A stretch of 64,000 nucleotides of DNA from assembly GCA_015832175.1 (NCBI GenBank), contig WJXW01000004.1, forward strand, positions 2,604,001-2,668,000. The letters run 5' to 3'. Every line of letters begins with the position of its first letter. Position 1 is the stretch's first letter. This document shows positions 10,950-22,461 of the stretch, in pieces. Under the pieces are notes generated by a model. It searched no databases. It was not told the DNA's origin and worked only from the letters and a program-made list of their open reading frames with translations. The stretch is from Paraphaeosphaeria minitans (taxonomy: Eukaryota > Ascomycota > Dothideomycetes > Pleosporales > Didymosphaeriaceae). The position numbers were made by a program, and so were the translations under genes.

Positions 10950-13502
10950 GCTAGTAATGCGTAACTTAAGCTTACTTTTAATATTTAAGTAGTATATTCT
11001 AGCTGTAAAAAAAAAGCGTAATAAGCTTTACGCTATATATTACTTTTATACCTTAGAAGATAAAATCTCCTAACTTAAAAGTATAAGCTAAACCCCTAGC
11101 GTAGTAGCTACTACTAAGGATATTAAAATCCTACCTACTAATATATATAAGTAGGGCGCGCCTATAGTGTACGTAGTAATATATATTAAGTGTATACTTT
11201 AACCTAAGGACCCTATTAAATATAGAGGTAAAAACTTTAAGGAATATTATAAATTCTTCTATTTCTATAAGGTGGCCTTTTGTCTCTTACTATAAGAATT
11301 TGTGTAGGATAGAGATAAAGTTATCTAGGTAATATAGTACCTTATAGGCGACCTAAAAGAACTATAGTATATACACTATAAGCGCACCTTTAAAGCTAAG
11401 GGAGAAATACCCACCTAGAAGTACTTTAAGTAGTATATACTTAACTTACTTTTAGATCTAGTAAATTGTAGCCTAGAAACAGTTATAGTGTACGCTTAGG
11501 CAATATAGTAAAAAGACTAAACTATTTACTCCTTTATAACTTACCTTAATGTTTTAAAAATTAACTTGTACCTTATACTAAGGTATAAAGAGTGTAGCAC
11601 CTCTCCTCTACGCTTAAACCTAAGCTATAAAGGGCTATTACTAATTACTATTAGGTGCCTATAACTAGGGAAGACCTTATCTCTTTAGGCTCTACGCTTA
11701 AGCGAAACCTAGGCCGCGTACCTATAATATAGGAGTTAAGCCTATATTATGTATTAAAGAAATCTAAAGATACTACGCTAAACTGCTAAATATCTAGAGG
11801 TAGTAGTAAGACCTAGAATAAAAAAAGTGTTACCTACTATAAGTGCTATAAAACTAGCTACTATGCTAATAAATATAAAGGTAGTAATCCTAATTAGATT
11901 CCTATATAAGTAAACTATATAGAAAAAGGCTAAGCCTTACCTATAACCTAAATATAGTAAGGCGTCTACTAATTTATATTTTACTAGATATAAAGTGCAC
12001 GTATAGCGTAGCTAGAAATATAGGTGTAGAGAGGAAACTCTAAATAATTTTTAACCTATAGGCTAATATTAGCGTAATTAGTTAAATTATTACTATTAAA
12101 ATAAACTTAAAGCTTATTAAAGGGGCTAAGCTCTTTAAATAAGAATAAATTAGGGCCTAAAAGTATAGTACCTATACTGCCTTTATACTTTAGGTGCGTA
12201 TTATAGATAATATAGGGGTAGAGCGTAGGATAAAGACTATTATTTATAGCGTTATTAAAGAAAAGATCTCCCTCCTACTTAGTAACTCCTTCCTATAAGA
12301 AGGTAATATCTACATTAATTATAGCTTATAAATATAGCGCTAAAGCTATACTATAGCTTTAATATAGCTTATTACTATAAGGGACTTTAAAGATAATATA
12401 GAGTATACTAGCTTAGAATTTTTTTTAAAAGTTTTATAAATAACTAGTATAAGCTTAGAGTACCTAGTGCGCATTAATAAAGCGTATATAGTATAGGTAC
12501 TACGTAATTCTAACACATTATGCAAATATAGTAACGTATTTAATAAAAAAGCAGCGTCTACTCTACTAAATTTTAAAGAATCTAATTATGCTATCCCTAT
12601 TATAGAGGGAAAGGAATCTCTTTATAGACTACTTTATAATCTCTTAGAGCAGGAGCTTAAGGTACTTTAAAAGTATTTAGAAGATACCTTAAAAAAAAGA
12701 TAGATTAAGTATAGTACTAGCCTAGCTATAGCACTAATTCTATTTACCCCTAAGAAAGATAGTATACTATAGCTTTACGTATTTTCTTAGGGCCTTAACA
12801 TAATTACTATTAAGGATTATTACCTACTACCTTTAGTTAGAAAGACACTTAACCGCCTATTAGGCATATACTACTATATAAGTTTTAATTTTTATAACGC
12901 CTACTATAAAATTTAGATCTAGGTAAGAGATAAGTAGAAAACTATATTCTAAACTTGCTATAGCCACTTTAAATACCTAGTAATACTATTTAGCTTAACT
13001 AATACCTTTGCGAGCTTCTAGGCAAATATTAATAAGGCACTAGCGCTACACGTAAATTATATATATATGTTATATATCTACATATTATACTTATTTATAC
13101 AAATAATGAAGATCTTACGCTTTACTAGTGCGCTATCTACACTATTCTTAAATTACTACGTAAGACTAAACTTTTTATTAATTTAACTAAGTGTATATTC
13201 GCCTTACGCAAAGTCTACTTTCTTAGTTTTATTATAACTATAGAAAGAATATGCGCTAATTCTACGCGTATATAATATACAGTATTTTTTTACAGCAATG
13301 TAAGGACTAGAAGAGATACCTTATTACGTTTATATTAAGGAAGCTTTAAGCTATAGAGCTGAATTATAAAGTATATAACTTTAAGCTTCTTACTATTATC
13401 TACTACATTACGTAATAGAGACATTATCTAGATAGTATATAGCACATAATTTAAGTGCTAAGTAACTATAATAACCTACGCAGTATACGCGCTGTATAGA
13501 AG
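10950..13502 (+). pseudogene. Gypsy-1c gag-pol, 5' part, RIP-inactivated
   Basis: Gag from the leader to a decayed zinc knuckle at about 11826-11885 (TGCTATAAAACTAGC core). Protease and linker follow, then reverse transcriptase with TPKKDS at about 12748-12765 and a fully lost YLDD box at about 13066-13085. The RNase H start follows the 280 bp internal deletion. The start codon cannot be chosen with confidence. Many TAG/TAA stops. Confidence 0.85.
13498..13502. repeat. Target site duplication AGAAG, left
   Basis: AGAAG directly before the Gypsy-2b LTR. The same five bases follow the element at 20250-20254. Gypsy-1a has the unoccupied site (ACAGAAGCTAAACC near 2411), which proves the boundaries. 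Confidence 0.93.
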
Positions 13503-13958
13503 TGTTAAATCTAAGAAGGTAGCTAGTCCTAAAGGGTTAAGGTTAGTTCTTAGGCAGGAGTACTTACAGAAGGTGGAAGGTCTTGTTAATACAATAGTAT
13601 TTTACAAAGTGTAATAAGTTAATAATTTAGTCTACTAGAATCTAAATAATAGATTAATAAATAGATTAAACATAAGTATAAGAAGCTTATTCTCGCGTTC
13701 CTATATACTAAGTAGTCCTATACTTCCTAGAATCCTATATGTCCTAGAGTCCCATATGTCCTAGAGTCCTATATGTCCTAGAGTCCTGTGTGGGCGAGTC
13801 CTACGCGTCCTAGAGTTCCTATATAGGTAAGGCCTATGCGGTCCTTAGGACTTTTAGGACCTATAACTTATTATCTAACTGCTTAGTTAGCTAACTCTAG
13901 TAGACTAGTAGTTTAATAAGCCTACGCTCTACTACTTATACGCAGCTAGATCTTAATA
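13503..13958 (-). repeat. Gypsy-2b 3' LTR (left, 456 bp)
   Basis: On the + strand it runs TGTTAAATCTAAGAAGG to GATCTTAATA. It contains the 17-bp CCTAGAGTCCTATATGT array at about 13727-13800. It is more heavily mutated than its partner at 19794-20249, which was identical at insertion. Confidence 0.93.
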
Positions 13959-13960
13959 TT

Positions 13961-13973
13961 ATCCTCCCCCTCT
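13961..13973 (-). other. Polypurine tract of Gypsy-2b
   Basis: Reverse strand reads AGAGGGGGAGGAT just inside the 3' LTR, as expected for plus-strand priming. It is nearly the same as the Gypsy-1 tract. Confidence 0.75.
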
Positions 13974-14169
13974 AAGCTTAATATCCTTATAAGTTAACTA
14001 CTTATAAAGTTATTATCTTGTTCTATTTAATACCGCTACAGTTAAGCTAATTATCTTAAGAAAGACTATATTTTTATAATAGTTACCTATTTATACTATG
14101 CTAAGAAGAAATACACTTATTATCTTTTTTCTTTACACTCTTAGTGTACTAACTACGTTAGATAGAGAA

Positions 14170-14588
14170 ACTAGAAGTGTAAGCCTAAAGAGATCCCTTT
14201 ACTAGATTATTTAAAAATAGATGCTAAAATAGAGAGGTTAGAGAAGTTAGAGGCTAAAGAGGAGGTAAAGCTTTATATTAAAAAAGAGCTAGCTAAGGTA
14301 GCTCTCCTTTACGCCTATTAGGCGTAAAAGAAAATAGCGCGCTTATATAATTAGTAAAAGAAATTGCGTTAGAAGGAATAAGAATTATTTAATTATAGTA
14401 TAAGTACTATAGACAAGTTAGAAGCGCTTAAGGCGTAAGAGGAGTTAGCGTAGGCTACTATGTTAATAAATCCTAACGCGCTATTAGGCGCTAAAGTAAT
14501 TAACTAGTCTATTTTATAGGCTAGCCCTTATACTAGTAGTAATTCTTAGGTGCGTTCTAGTTGTCTCTTTATAATTTCTGGCGTCTAA
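14170..14588 (+). pseudogene. Antisense coiled-coil ORF of Gypsy-2b, RIP-broken
   Basis: On the strand opposite pol, a frame of about 140 codons has strong coding character: a KCKPKEIPLLDYLK start, then IERLEKLEAKEEVKLYIKK and a Lys/Leu/Glu-rich, probably coiled-coil stretch, ending SGV at TAA 14586-14588. About a dozen in-frame stops are all TAG or TAA and fall where Gln would fit a coiled coil. Gypsy-2a keeps the N-terminal part on its reverse strand with fewer changes (KCEPKDIPLLDYLK). The 3' end overlaps the last codons of pol, so the two are convergent. From memory it resembles Lys/Glu-rich hypothetical proteins annotated near fungal transposons; no function is claimed. Confidence 0.5.
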
Positions 14589-17500
14589 TTATAGAAGTCG
14601 TTTATCTGTTGTTAATAGTTAGATAGGTTTTCCTTAGGTTCCTATATATTTTTACTAGACAAATACCTTTTCTATTTAACAAGGTATTCTTTAGTGTCTG
14701 TGTACGCATTACGTACTTATAGAATTTATTCTACTTTAAATTTAGTTTCTTCCTAAGCTTAGTAACAGAAGGTGGTTTTAATTGGCGTTTCTGGGTCTAC
14801 TAGTTCTAGTAGTAATACGTAGAATACTAGGTGTATCTTTGCATTTAGCAGTAGTTCTAACTTATAGTTTACTAGTAATACTTGCTTAGGAATGTAAAAT
14901 AGTCTAACCTTAATATAATCTAGTTTCTTATGTTTTTTCTTCTAAGTTCAAAGGTTCTTTGTAAGTAGATATACTTTATCCCCTTTCTTTAGCTAAGGTG
15001 CTTTTTTTTATTTTCTATTTTAATATAAAATTAATTGCTGCTAAGCTTTCTTAAGATTTTTTTAGAGTTGTTAGTATATTTTCTTTATATTTTCTGCTAT
15101 ATCTATAGCTTCTTTTACTTTTATTATTGTAGGAAATTATTAGTTAAAGAGATATAGGTGTCTTCTATAGTTTATATAGAATAGTGTATATCCTAATGCT
15201 GCTAATACTTTGTTATTATAGGCTAACTGTGCTATAAGTAGTAATAAAATCTAGTTATTCTTCTAACTATTGCAGTAAATGCGTAGGTACGTTTCTATAG
15301 TTTAGTTTGTACGTTCTATCTGTCTGTCTATTTATAAATAGTAAGCCGTTAATAGCTTTCTTTTCGTTCTAAGCAGTGCTATAAGCGTTGTCTAATAATT
15401 TAACATAAAGAGCTTGTCTCTATTACTAATAATTGTTTTTAGGATTCTGTAATATCTAATTAGTTAGTCTAGGATAAGAAAAGCGAGTTCCTTTGCTGTT
15501 ATTCTTTTAAGACATAGAATAAGCTTAATATACTTAGTTAGTTAGCAAACTACTACTAGTATACTATTATATTTAATTCCTGTTATTAGATCCTTAGAGT
15601 TTAGAATTCCTATAATAAAATCTATAGCAATATCTTCCTATAGTGCTGTTAGTATTCTAATTGCTTATATCTCTTTATATTTAAGATATGTGCTGTGTTT
15701 GTTTCTCTAACATTCTATATATTTATAGATATAAGCTATTACAGCTTCCTTAATTCCTTTAAAGGTGTAATTCCTTTAAATAAGTTTTATTGTCTTTGTA
15801 ATGCCTAGGTGTCTGTATATAGGGTTATCGTAGTATTATTAGATAATCTTAGTCTGTAGATATTCTAGAACTTCTTAGTTAACTACTAAAAGTTAATTTA
15901 GTTCTACTGTTAGTTCTAGAGATCTATCTTTAGCTTTACAAAGGATTATAGAGAAGGTTTTTACCTTTTCTCTTACTAGATTACTTTATTAGCTAAAAGC
16001 ATCTACTCTGCTATTTTCTTTTCTAGCTATATAGATAATTTTAAACTTATACTACCTAGTAGTTTATAACTATCTTTATTATTATAGTGTAAGTTCTTTT
16101 GTTATTGTGAACCTTAGAAGGTTCTTATAATCTATGTAGATTTCTAGTGTTAAGTAACTAAGCGCGTAAATCCTCTAGTGCTTTAAAGCTTTAATAATAG
16201 CGTAGAGTTCTTTATTATATACGTTGTATTATGTTTTAGCGTTATTAAATTTGCATAAGTAATAGGCAATTAGGTGCTATTTACTATTACGTTCTTATTT
16301 AGCGTAGGCGCCTAGCGTAAGATCGCTAGTATCTATTTTAAAGCGCAGTAGTTTATCGCTTCTAAAATAAATAAGGATAGGTTCTATAATATATACTGTC
16401 TTAAGGAGTTAGAATAACATTCCACACTTATCTGTCTATTTAAAGGGTACGTCCTTCTTTATAAAATTTGTTAAAAGTATTGTGACCTTTATGTAATTTT
16501 AGATAAATTATTAATTAAATCTATAGAATTCTAAAAATTCTTAGATATTCTTAGCTATCTTTAGTATTAGCTAGTTCTTAATATATTTAACTTTACTTAG
16601 TACTATCTCAATTCCTTCCGTAGTAATAATATGTCTTAGGAATTTAAGTTATTTAATATTAAACTTATATTTCTTAAGTTTAATGCGAAGGCATGCTTTA
16701 TCTAGTACTTCTAGTACTGTCTATACATGCTTAGTGTGGTCTGATTTGTTTTTAGAAAAGACAAGGATATTGTCTATATATGCAATAACAAATATGTCTA
16801 GATATTTGCAGAGTATATTGTTAACAAGTGCTATAAAAGCTGCTAGTGTATTTGTGAGTCTAAATAGCATAACTTTATATTTAAATAGTCTATAGCGTAA
16901 TTAAAACACTATTTTCTATTCTTTACCTTTTTTAATTTATATAAGGTAGTAACCGTCTCTTAGATCTATTATTGTGAATTTCTTAGCTTAAGATAGTTAA
17001 TCTTGTAACTCTACAATGTTTAGTAGTAGATATTAGTTTTTTATTGTTATATTATTAAGTTATTAGTAGTTAATGTATAGTTTGTCTAATCTATCCTTTT
17101 TCTTAATAAATATAAAAGGGCTTACTGCTAGTAACTTTAATAGTTATATATATCCTTTCTTAAGGTTTGTCTTAATAAAATTACGTTCTTTAAGGAGTTC
17201 TTCTCCTGTTTTACTATATAGTGGTCTAAAGGGTGGCGTCTTCCCTTCTTCTAGGTCTATTGTAAGATCCTAGGGTTAATATTCTAGTAGGTTTACTTTT
17301 CCTTCTTTTTTTGTAAATATATATATCTATTTCCTGTACTCTCTTAGTAAGGTAAAAGGTGTGCTATTATCCTCCTTTTTGCACTTTTTAATCTAGTGGT
17401 TCCTACTAGCGTCTACTAAGGTGTGCTTCTATTTTTTAACTATTTATTACAGTATTATGTTATTAATAACTCTTTTATCTACTATTATTTTTAGTTAATG

Positions 17501-19780
17501 CGTAGGCTTTACTTATAATATATAATTACAGCGTTTAAACGATATTTTCTTTATACCCTAGTTAATCTATAGGTTGTGTATTATTAACTAAAGTAATCCT
17601 AAGACTAACTTATACTTAGATCCTAGTAAGACATCTAAAGTAAGTTTCTTTCTATGTCCTTAGACTATTATTATAGTAGTGACCTCCTAGTATATTTAAG
17701 GTGTCTTAGGCATTAGGGATCTATTTACAATATAAACAATATAGGGTACTTCTTTCTCTAATATTATAAGTCCTACTTATCTTACTATTTAATAAGATAT
17801 AAAGTTTCTTCCTACTCCTAAGTCTATAAGAGCTTAAGCCTATACTTCTTTAAGCTATACTAGTAGCTTAACTAATGCTATGCTTACTATAGCATTTAAT
17901 TTAATAAAGGTGTTTTCTTATCTAAGTTTAGGCCTAAAAAAGACATCTATTTGTATAGGTTGTAGTTAAGTTCTAGTGCCTAGTATGCGTTTCTAAGTAT
18001 CCGCTTCTATTATTATTCTTAAGTATATAGCTTATATAGATCGTCTTCTTCTTCTTCCTATAAGGATATTCTTCTGTTTTTCCTCCTACGGTCTTTACTG
18101 TTCCTATGTACTAGTTAAATTAGTAGTTCTATTATTACTTCTTACGTAGGGTAGTTTGTAAAGCTGTCTAAACATTTAGCTATATAGTAGTATTTGCAGT
18201 TTTAGTTTAGATACGTGTACTAGTACAGTTATATACAGTCTCTATTAATAAGTATATTATAGTATTTATTGCCTTTTAGCGTAAGGTAAGGAAAGTATTT
18301 TACTTATTATTTATCTTAGAGGTGTTCGTCGTAAGCTGTAATAGGGTAGTCTATCTATATTTATTTATAGCGCAGTTTCTTTCTAGGTTATTTTTTATTC
18401 TCTTTTTTCTCCACCTTATATTATGTATATGTTGGTTCTTTGTAATGCGTCTATATATAGAATTAGTGTGTAGGATTTTAGTAGTCTAGGTAGTACTTTA
18501 GTACGTAGTCTAACTTCTTGTTTTTATAGGGTTATATTCCTTTTAGTGCCTAGTAGGGTTCTATATAGTCCTAAACATTTAGTTTATACTTAGGTGATAT
18601 AGGGTTGTCTTCTTCCCGCCTACTTTATAGGTAAGGAGTAGGAGATCTTAGTATCTCTTCTACGTCTTCTACATTATAGTATACGTTAGAGTTATCTTCT
18701 AGATCTTTATATAATTGTGAGTTAAGTAAATCTAATTGCTTACTTTACTCTAGTGTAACACGTTAGTAACTAAATAGCGTTATAATAACTTCCTATTCTT
18801 TATTAGGTTCTTAGTCCTTAATAGTTAGTATATTTAACTTAGTTTAATAGACTTTGTTCTTTAATCTATAGTTTCTAGCTATGTGGCCTAGTTTACTACA
18901 TATAAAGTATTTATAGGTCTTAGTTATTAGTTATTAACTTCTATTAGAGACGCGTTTATTAGGCTACTTAGGGCCTATCTTTCCTCCTTTTCCTTTACCT
19001 AGGTAGTTAAACTAGACATCTTCTATTAGTTCGTATCTCTAGTAGTTCCTTAGCTGTTGCTTTTAGACAATTCTAATAGGGTTTTTATAAACTACTTTTG
19101 CTAGTTGTCTAAAGCTTATTACCCTAGGGTTTTAGTAGAGCTCCTATTATAATAAAAACTACTTTTTATTAATCCTAATAGTTTCTTTATATAGTTCTTT
19201 AAGGTTAGCGATTTGTGCACTACTATGTAAGAGTTCCTTATATAGTTTCTATTTAAGTCCTTATTTATACATGTCCTAAAGAGATTTATTGTTCTAGTTA
19301 AGTTACACAGCGTATCTATAAAACTTAGCTATATACTTAGCTGCTAATTATTTCTAAATTATAGTCTAAATCTTTACTTTTATAATAGAGTCCTTATTAG
19401 CAATTCTAAAGAGTTGTTTAAAGTATTTCTTAAAGTTATTATAATTTTTAATAATATTAACTATATTAGCGTGCTTATTTGCGTAATTATTGTTATTATT
19501 GTTGTGGTCTATTCCTAGGTACTTTTTAAGGTAGGGATAGATCTATAATTCTACATCTCTTTATATATATATTACTGCAAAGATAACCTTCTTTTTATCT
19601 TTAAGGGGTTTATTTAAGTTAAAGAAGTAGAGGTCTAACTAGAGAATCTAGACGTTAGTTTAAGATTATTTGCTAAAGTAGAGATTAGGTTTATACGCCT
19701 TACTACTATCTTTTATAGGAGTAATCTTAGTAGCACCTAAAGCTATAGAAAAGGTAAGAGTTTATAAAGTACTTATATTA
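14570..19780 (-). pseudogene. Gypsy-2b gag-pol polyprotein, RIP-inactivated
   Basis: Read on the reverse strand from right to left. Gag lies at about 19000-19780, with a zinc knuckle at about 18875-18920 reading YFICSKLGHIARN (first Cys lost). Protease is near 17800-17840 (ALIDLGVGRNF in place of DSG). Reverse transcriptase is at about 16600-17350, with YIDN at 16769-16780 and following text SKNKSDHTKHVQTVLEVL. RNase H spans about 15880-16560. In the integrase the zinc finger CxxC is near 15700 and the core reads IDFIIGILNSKDLITGIKYN near 15550-15640. The chromodomain is at about 14620-14755 (KEYLVK*KRYLSSKNI*EPKENL, both Trp lost to TAG). The frame is broken by stops throughout. Confidence 0.9.
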
Positions 19781-19793
19781 AGGGTGTTTAAGA

Positions 19794-20249
19794 TGTTAAA
19801 TCTAAGAGGGTAGCTAGTCCTAAAGGGTTAAAGTTAGTTCTTAGGTAGGAGTACTTATAGAAGGTAGAAAGTCTTATTAATATAATAGTATCTTGCGAAG
19901 TGTAATAAGTTAACAATTTAGTCTACTAGAATCTAAATAATAGATTAATAAACAAATTAAATATAAGTATAAGAAGCTTATTCTTGCGTTCTTATATACT
20001 AAGTAGTCCTATACTTCCTAGAATCCCATATTTCCTAGAGTCCTATATGTCCTAGAGTCCCATATGTCCTAGAGTCCCGTGCGGGCGAGTCCCACGCATC
20101 CCAGAGTTCCTGTACAGGCGAGGCCCGTGCGGTCCTTAGGACCCTTAGGACCCGTAACTTATTATCTAACTGCTTAGTCAGCTAACTCTAGTGGACTAGT
20201 GGTCTAATAAGCCCGCACCCTGCTGCTCGCGCGCGGCCGGATCCTAATA
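19794..20249 (-). repeat. Gypsy-2b 5' LTR (right, 456 bp)
   Basis: Same length as 13503-13958. The segment 20080-20249 is strikingly less mutated and GC-rich (CCCGTGCGGGCGAG, GCGCGCGGCCGGATCC), so it shows the near-original sequence. It contains the 17-bp array at about 20030-20095. Confidence 0.93.
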
Positions 20250-20254
20250 AGAAG
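20250..20254. repeat. Target site duplication AGAAG, right
   Basis: Matches 13498-13502. The next bases, CTAAAC, continue the Gypsy-1 sequence interrupted at 13502. Confidence 0.93.
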
Positions 20255-22093
20255 CTAAACTTATAATAAGTATAATAGGCGATTTACTTAGTAGCTTTTA
20301 ATTTTAAAGTAGAATACTGCCTAGGGAAAATAAACCTAGCGGATAGACTATTAAGGAGGGTAGATTATATATAGGAGAACCTGTCGCTAATGTATTTATT
20401 ACCTACCCTATAGAATAAAATACTGTAGAGGACTAAGCATAGTGGAGTAAGTAGTTCTATAAATAAGCTAGGCTTATTAGGCGTATATTAAACGTATATT
20501 ACTAATATTTATAGAGCTATAAGGGTCCCTACGACTAGTGCTATAGTATATATACTATACATACTACACTTACTAGTTAGAGTATTAGTTAGTAGTAAAT
20601 CTATAATAAAAGAGTCTAACCTTATTACTAAAGTTTAGTAATTTTAGTAAAGGAACGCCTTTACTATTAAGTGTATTACTACCTAAGAATATAGGAAAAG
20701 CACTTAAAGTAGTAGTAAAGCGTAAGTATAGCGCCTTAATAAAATAGAAGTCCTAAAGTATAATAGTAGATTATACATCCTAAATAAACTAGTAATTAGG
20801 TAAGAGATTTTGTTCTAGCACTATAACATGTATATAGTAGGCCACTTTAGTGTACGTAGAACACTTAAGGCTATTAAGAGAACCTACTATTAGCCTTTTA
20901 TAGATTAAGATATTTAGAAGTACATAAAGACTTATACTATCTACTAAAGGAGTAAAGCTCTAAGGTATAGTAAGTATAGCTAGCTATTACCTCTTCTAAC
21001 GCTAAAGGATATTTTTAAAGAAGTCTTACTAGACTTTATAACTAAATTCCTATCAGTAAAATATTAAGGCAGCTGCGCTTTTAATATAATTTTTATAATT
21101 ATATACCACTTTTTTAAGATAGCTATCTATATCCTTACATAGAAAACATAGAATATAAAGGAATTTGCAGAAGCCTACTTCTTAAAGGCTATTTTAAAAT
21201 TTAGTATTTAGAAAGGTATTATATCTAATAAGGGCTCTATGTTTACCTCCGCATTTTAGGCAGAAATATACTACTAACTATAAGTAAAGCCTAGGCTTAG
21301 CACTACTTTCTACCCTTAGATGGATAGGTAAATAAAGCGCTAGAATTAAACACTTAAATAATACTTTTATATATTTATTATATTTCTATAAATAAACTAG
21401 ATTAAACTGGTCCTAACAGCTTAATTTGTATGTAATAACTTTATCTATAACTTAATAAAAACAACGCCTTTCTATACTATATATAGTAGGCACCCTATCC
21501 TTACTATACCTCCTATAAATAGTAGGCTAGAGGGAGAGCTACTAGATATAGTTAAGAGAGTAAAACGTATATATAGCATATGCGTATTACTTATAGAGCA
21601 CCTACGCTTAGTATAAGAGTATTAGAGCTAGTACTATAATAAGAAGTATAAGTAAGATTTATTTTATAGAGGTAATTTAGTTCTACTTAGTATAGAGAAT
21701 ATACATATGCCTTAATAACTAAGTAAAAAGCTATTAAGAAAATTTATTAGGCCCTTCTAAGTATAGAATATAGTTAGAATATAGATATACTGTCTACTGC
21801 TCCTACTACACTATTGCATTTATAACGTCTTTTATATTTCTATTCTTTAATAATAGAAACTAAGGCTAGAGGTGGACGATATTAACACCTAACTACTAGA
21901 GATTATACCTAAAGGAGGAGAAGTCTAGAAAGTAGAAGAAATCCTAGCTAAGTAAATAAAAAAGAGGTAAAAGTAATACCTACTCTACTAGAAAGGCTAT
22001 AATAAAATTTAGAATACCTAGATTCTATAGTTAGACTTTAAAGATATAGATAACTTAGTTTAAACTTTTAAAAAGAAAAGACCTACGTATATA
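20255..22093 (+). pseudogene. Gypsy-1c pol, 3' part (RNase H, integrase, chromodomain)
   Basis: RNase H ending FNFKVEYCLGKIN at about 20290-20330. Integrase zinc finger at about 20820-20940 (VGHFSVRRTLKAIKRTYY, Cys pair decayed). Core at about 21040-21360 with SNKGS replacing SDRGS. Chromodomain at about 21915-22035 (VEEILAK...KGYNKI). Reading in one frame meets many TAG/TAA codons. Confidence 0.87.
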
Positions 22094-22461
22094 TATTACG
22101 ATCTAAGATTCTAACGATAGCGTACTACTGGTTTTATATATAGTGGGCGCGTATTAGGGGTTAGATAAGGATCTAACGCTAACTATAGCGCGAATAAAGG
22201 GAGTTATGTAACTGCTCTCTCTAGAGCAGACTAGCGCTTTCTATAAAGTAGGCGCATGTAACCACTCTCTATAAAGTGCTCTCTACAGAGTGCTCTCTAT
22301 AAAGTAGGATTCCCTTAGTATATAGGAACGTAAGGATAAGCCTTTTATACTTATGTTTAATCTATTTATCAATCTATTATTTAGATTCTAGTAGACTACA
22401 TTACTCCTACCTAGGAACTAACCTTAACCCTTTAGGACTAGCTACCCTCTTAGATTTAATA
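22094..22461 (+). repeat. Gypsy-2c 5' LTR (368 bp, CTCTCT-type U3)
   Basis: Starts TATTACGATCTAAG (RIP form of TGTTACG...) and ends TTAGATTTAATA. The 3' half matches other Gypsy-2 LTRs but lacks about 60 bp after AGTAGACTACATTA. The 5' half is unrelated to the 17-bp-repeat type and matches only the LTR at 58962-59362. Confidence 0.88.
22213..22306 (+). repeat. CTCTCTA(C/T)A-A/G-AG repeats in the Gypsy-2c LTR
   Basis: Short repeats of TGCTCTCTACAGAG and TGCTCTCTATAAAG form, several of them near-palindromic (CTCT...AGAG). The LTR at 58962 has similar motifs at about 59070-59140. They lie upstream of the shared LTR half, so a regulatory role is plausible but unproven. Confidence 0.7.

Larger units (their letters stand above)
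10607..13502 (+). mobile_element. Gypsy-1c, left part (interrupted by Gypsy-2b)
   Basis: Starts with a complete 5' LTR and runs through gag into RNase H, where Gypsy-2b is inserted. The element resumes at 20250. Compared with Gypsy-1a it lacks about 280 bp at roughly 13285 (Gypsy-1a 1913 to 2192), and the junction shows a short TATA microhomology, as left by end-joining deletion. Confidence 0.92.
13503..20249 (-). mobile_element. Gypsy-2b, complete nested chromovirus (6747 bp)
   Basis: Complete element with 456 bp LTRs at both ends, flanked by AGAAG and inserted in the RNase H region of Gypsy-1c. Coding strand is reverse: gag lies at the right, chromodomain at the left. It also carries a + strand frame (14170-14588) between pol and the left LTR. 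It is the reference copy for the family in this window. Confidence 0.95.
20250..22093 (+). mobile_element. Gypsy-1c, right part
   Basis: Continuation of the copy split by Gypsy-2b, co-linear with Gypsy-1a from about 2411 to 4260. It stops after the chromodomain at GTATATA, where the Gypsy-2c 5' LTR starts. The downstream region and 3' LTR of this copy are missing from the window. Confidence 0.92.

Noticed and set aside
16683..17273. Two + strand open stretches (16683-16895 and 17073-17273)
   Set aside because: They are the antisense of the Gypsy-2b reverse transcriptase; the reverse strand reads the YIDNIL palm motif at 16769-16780 and the surrounding RT.
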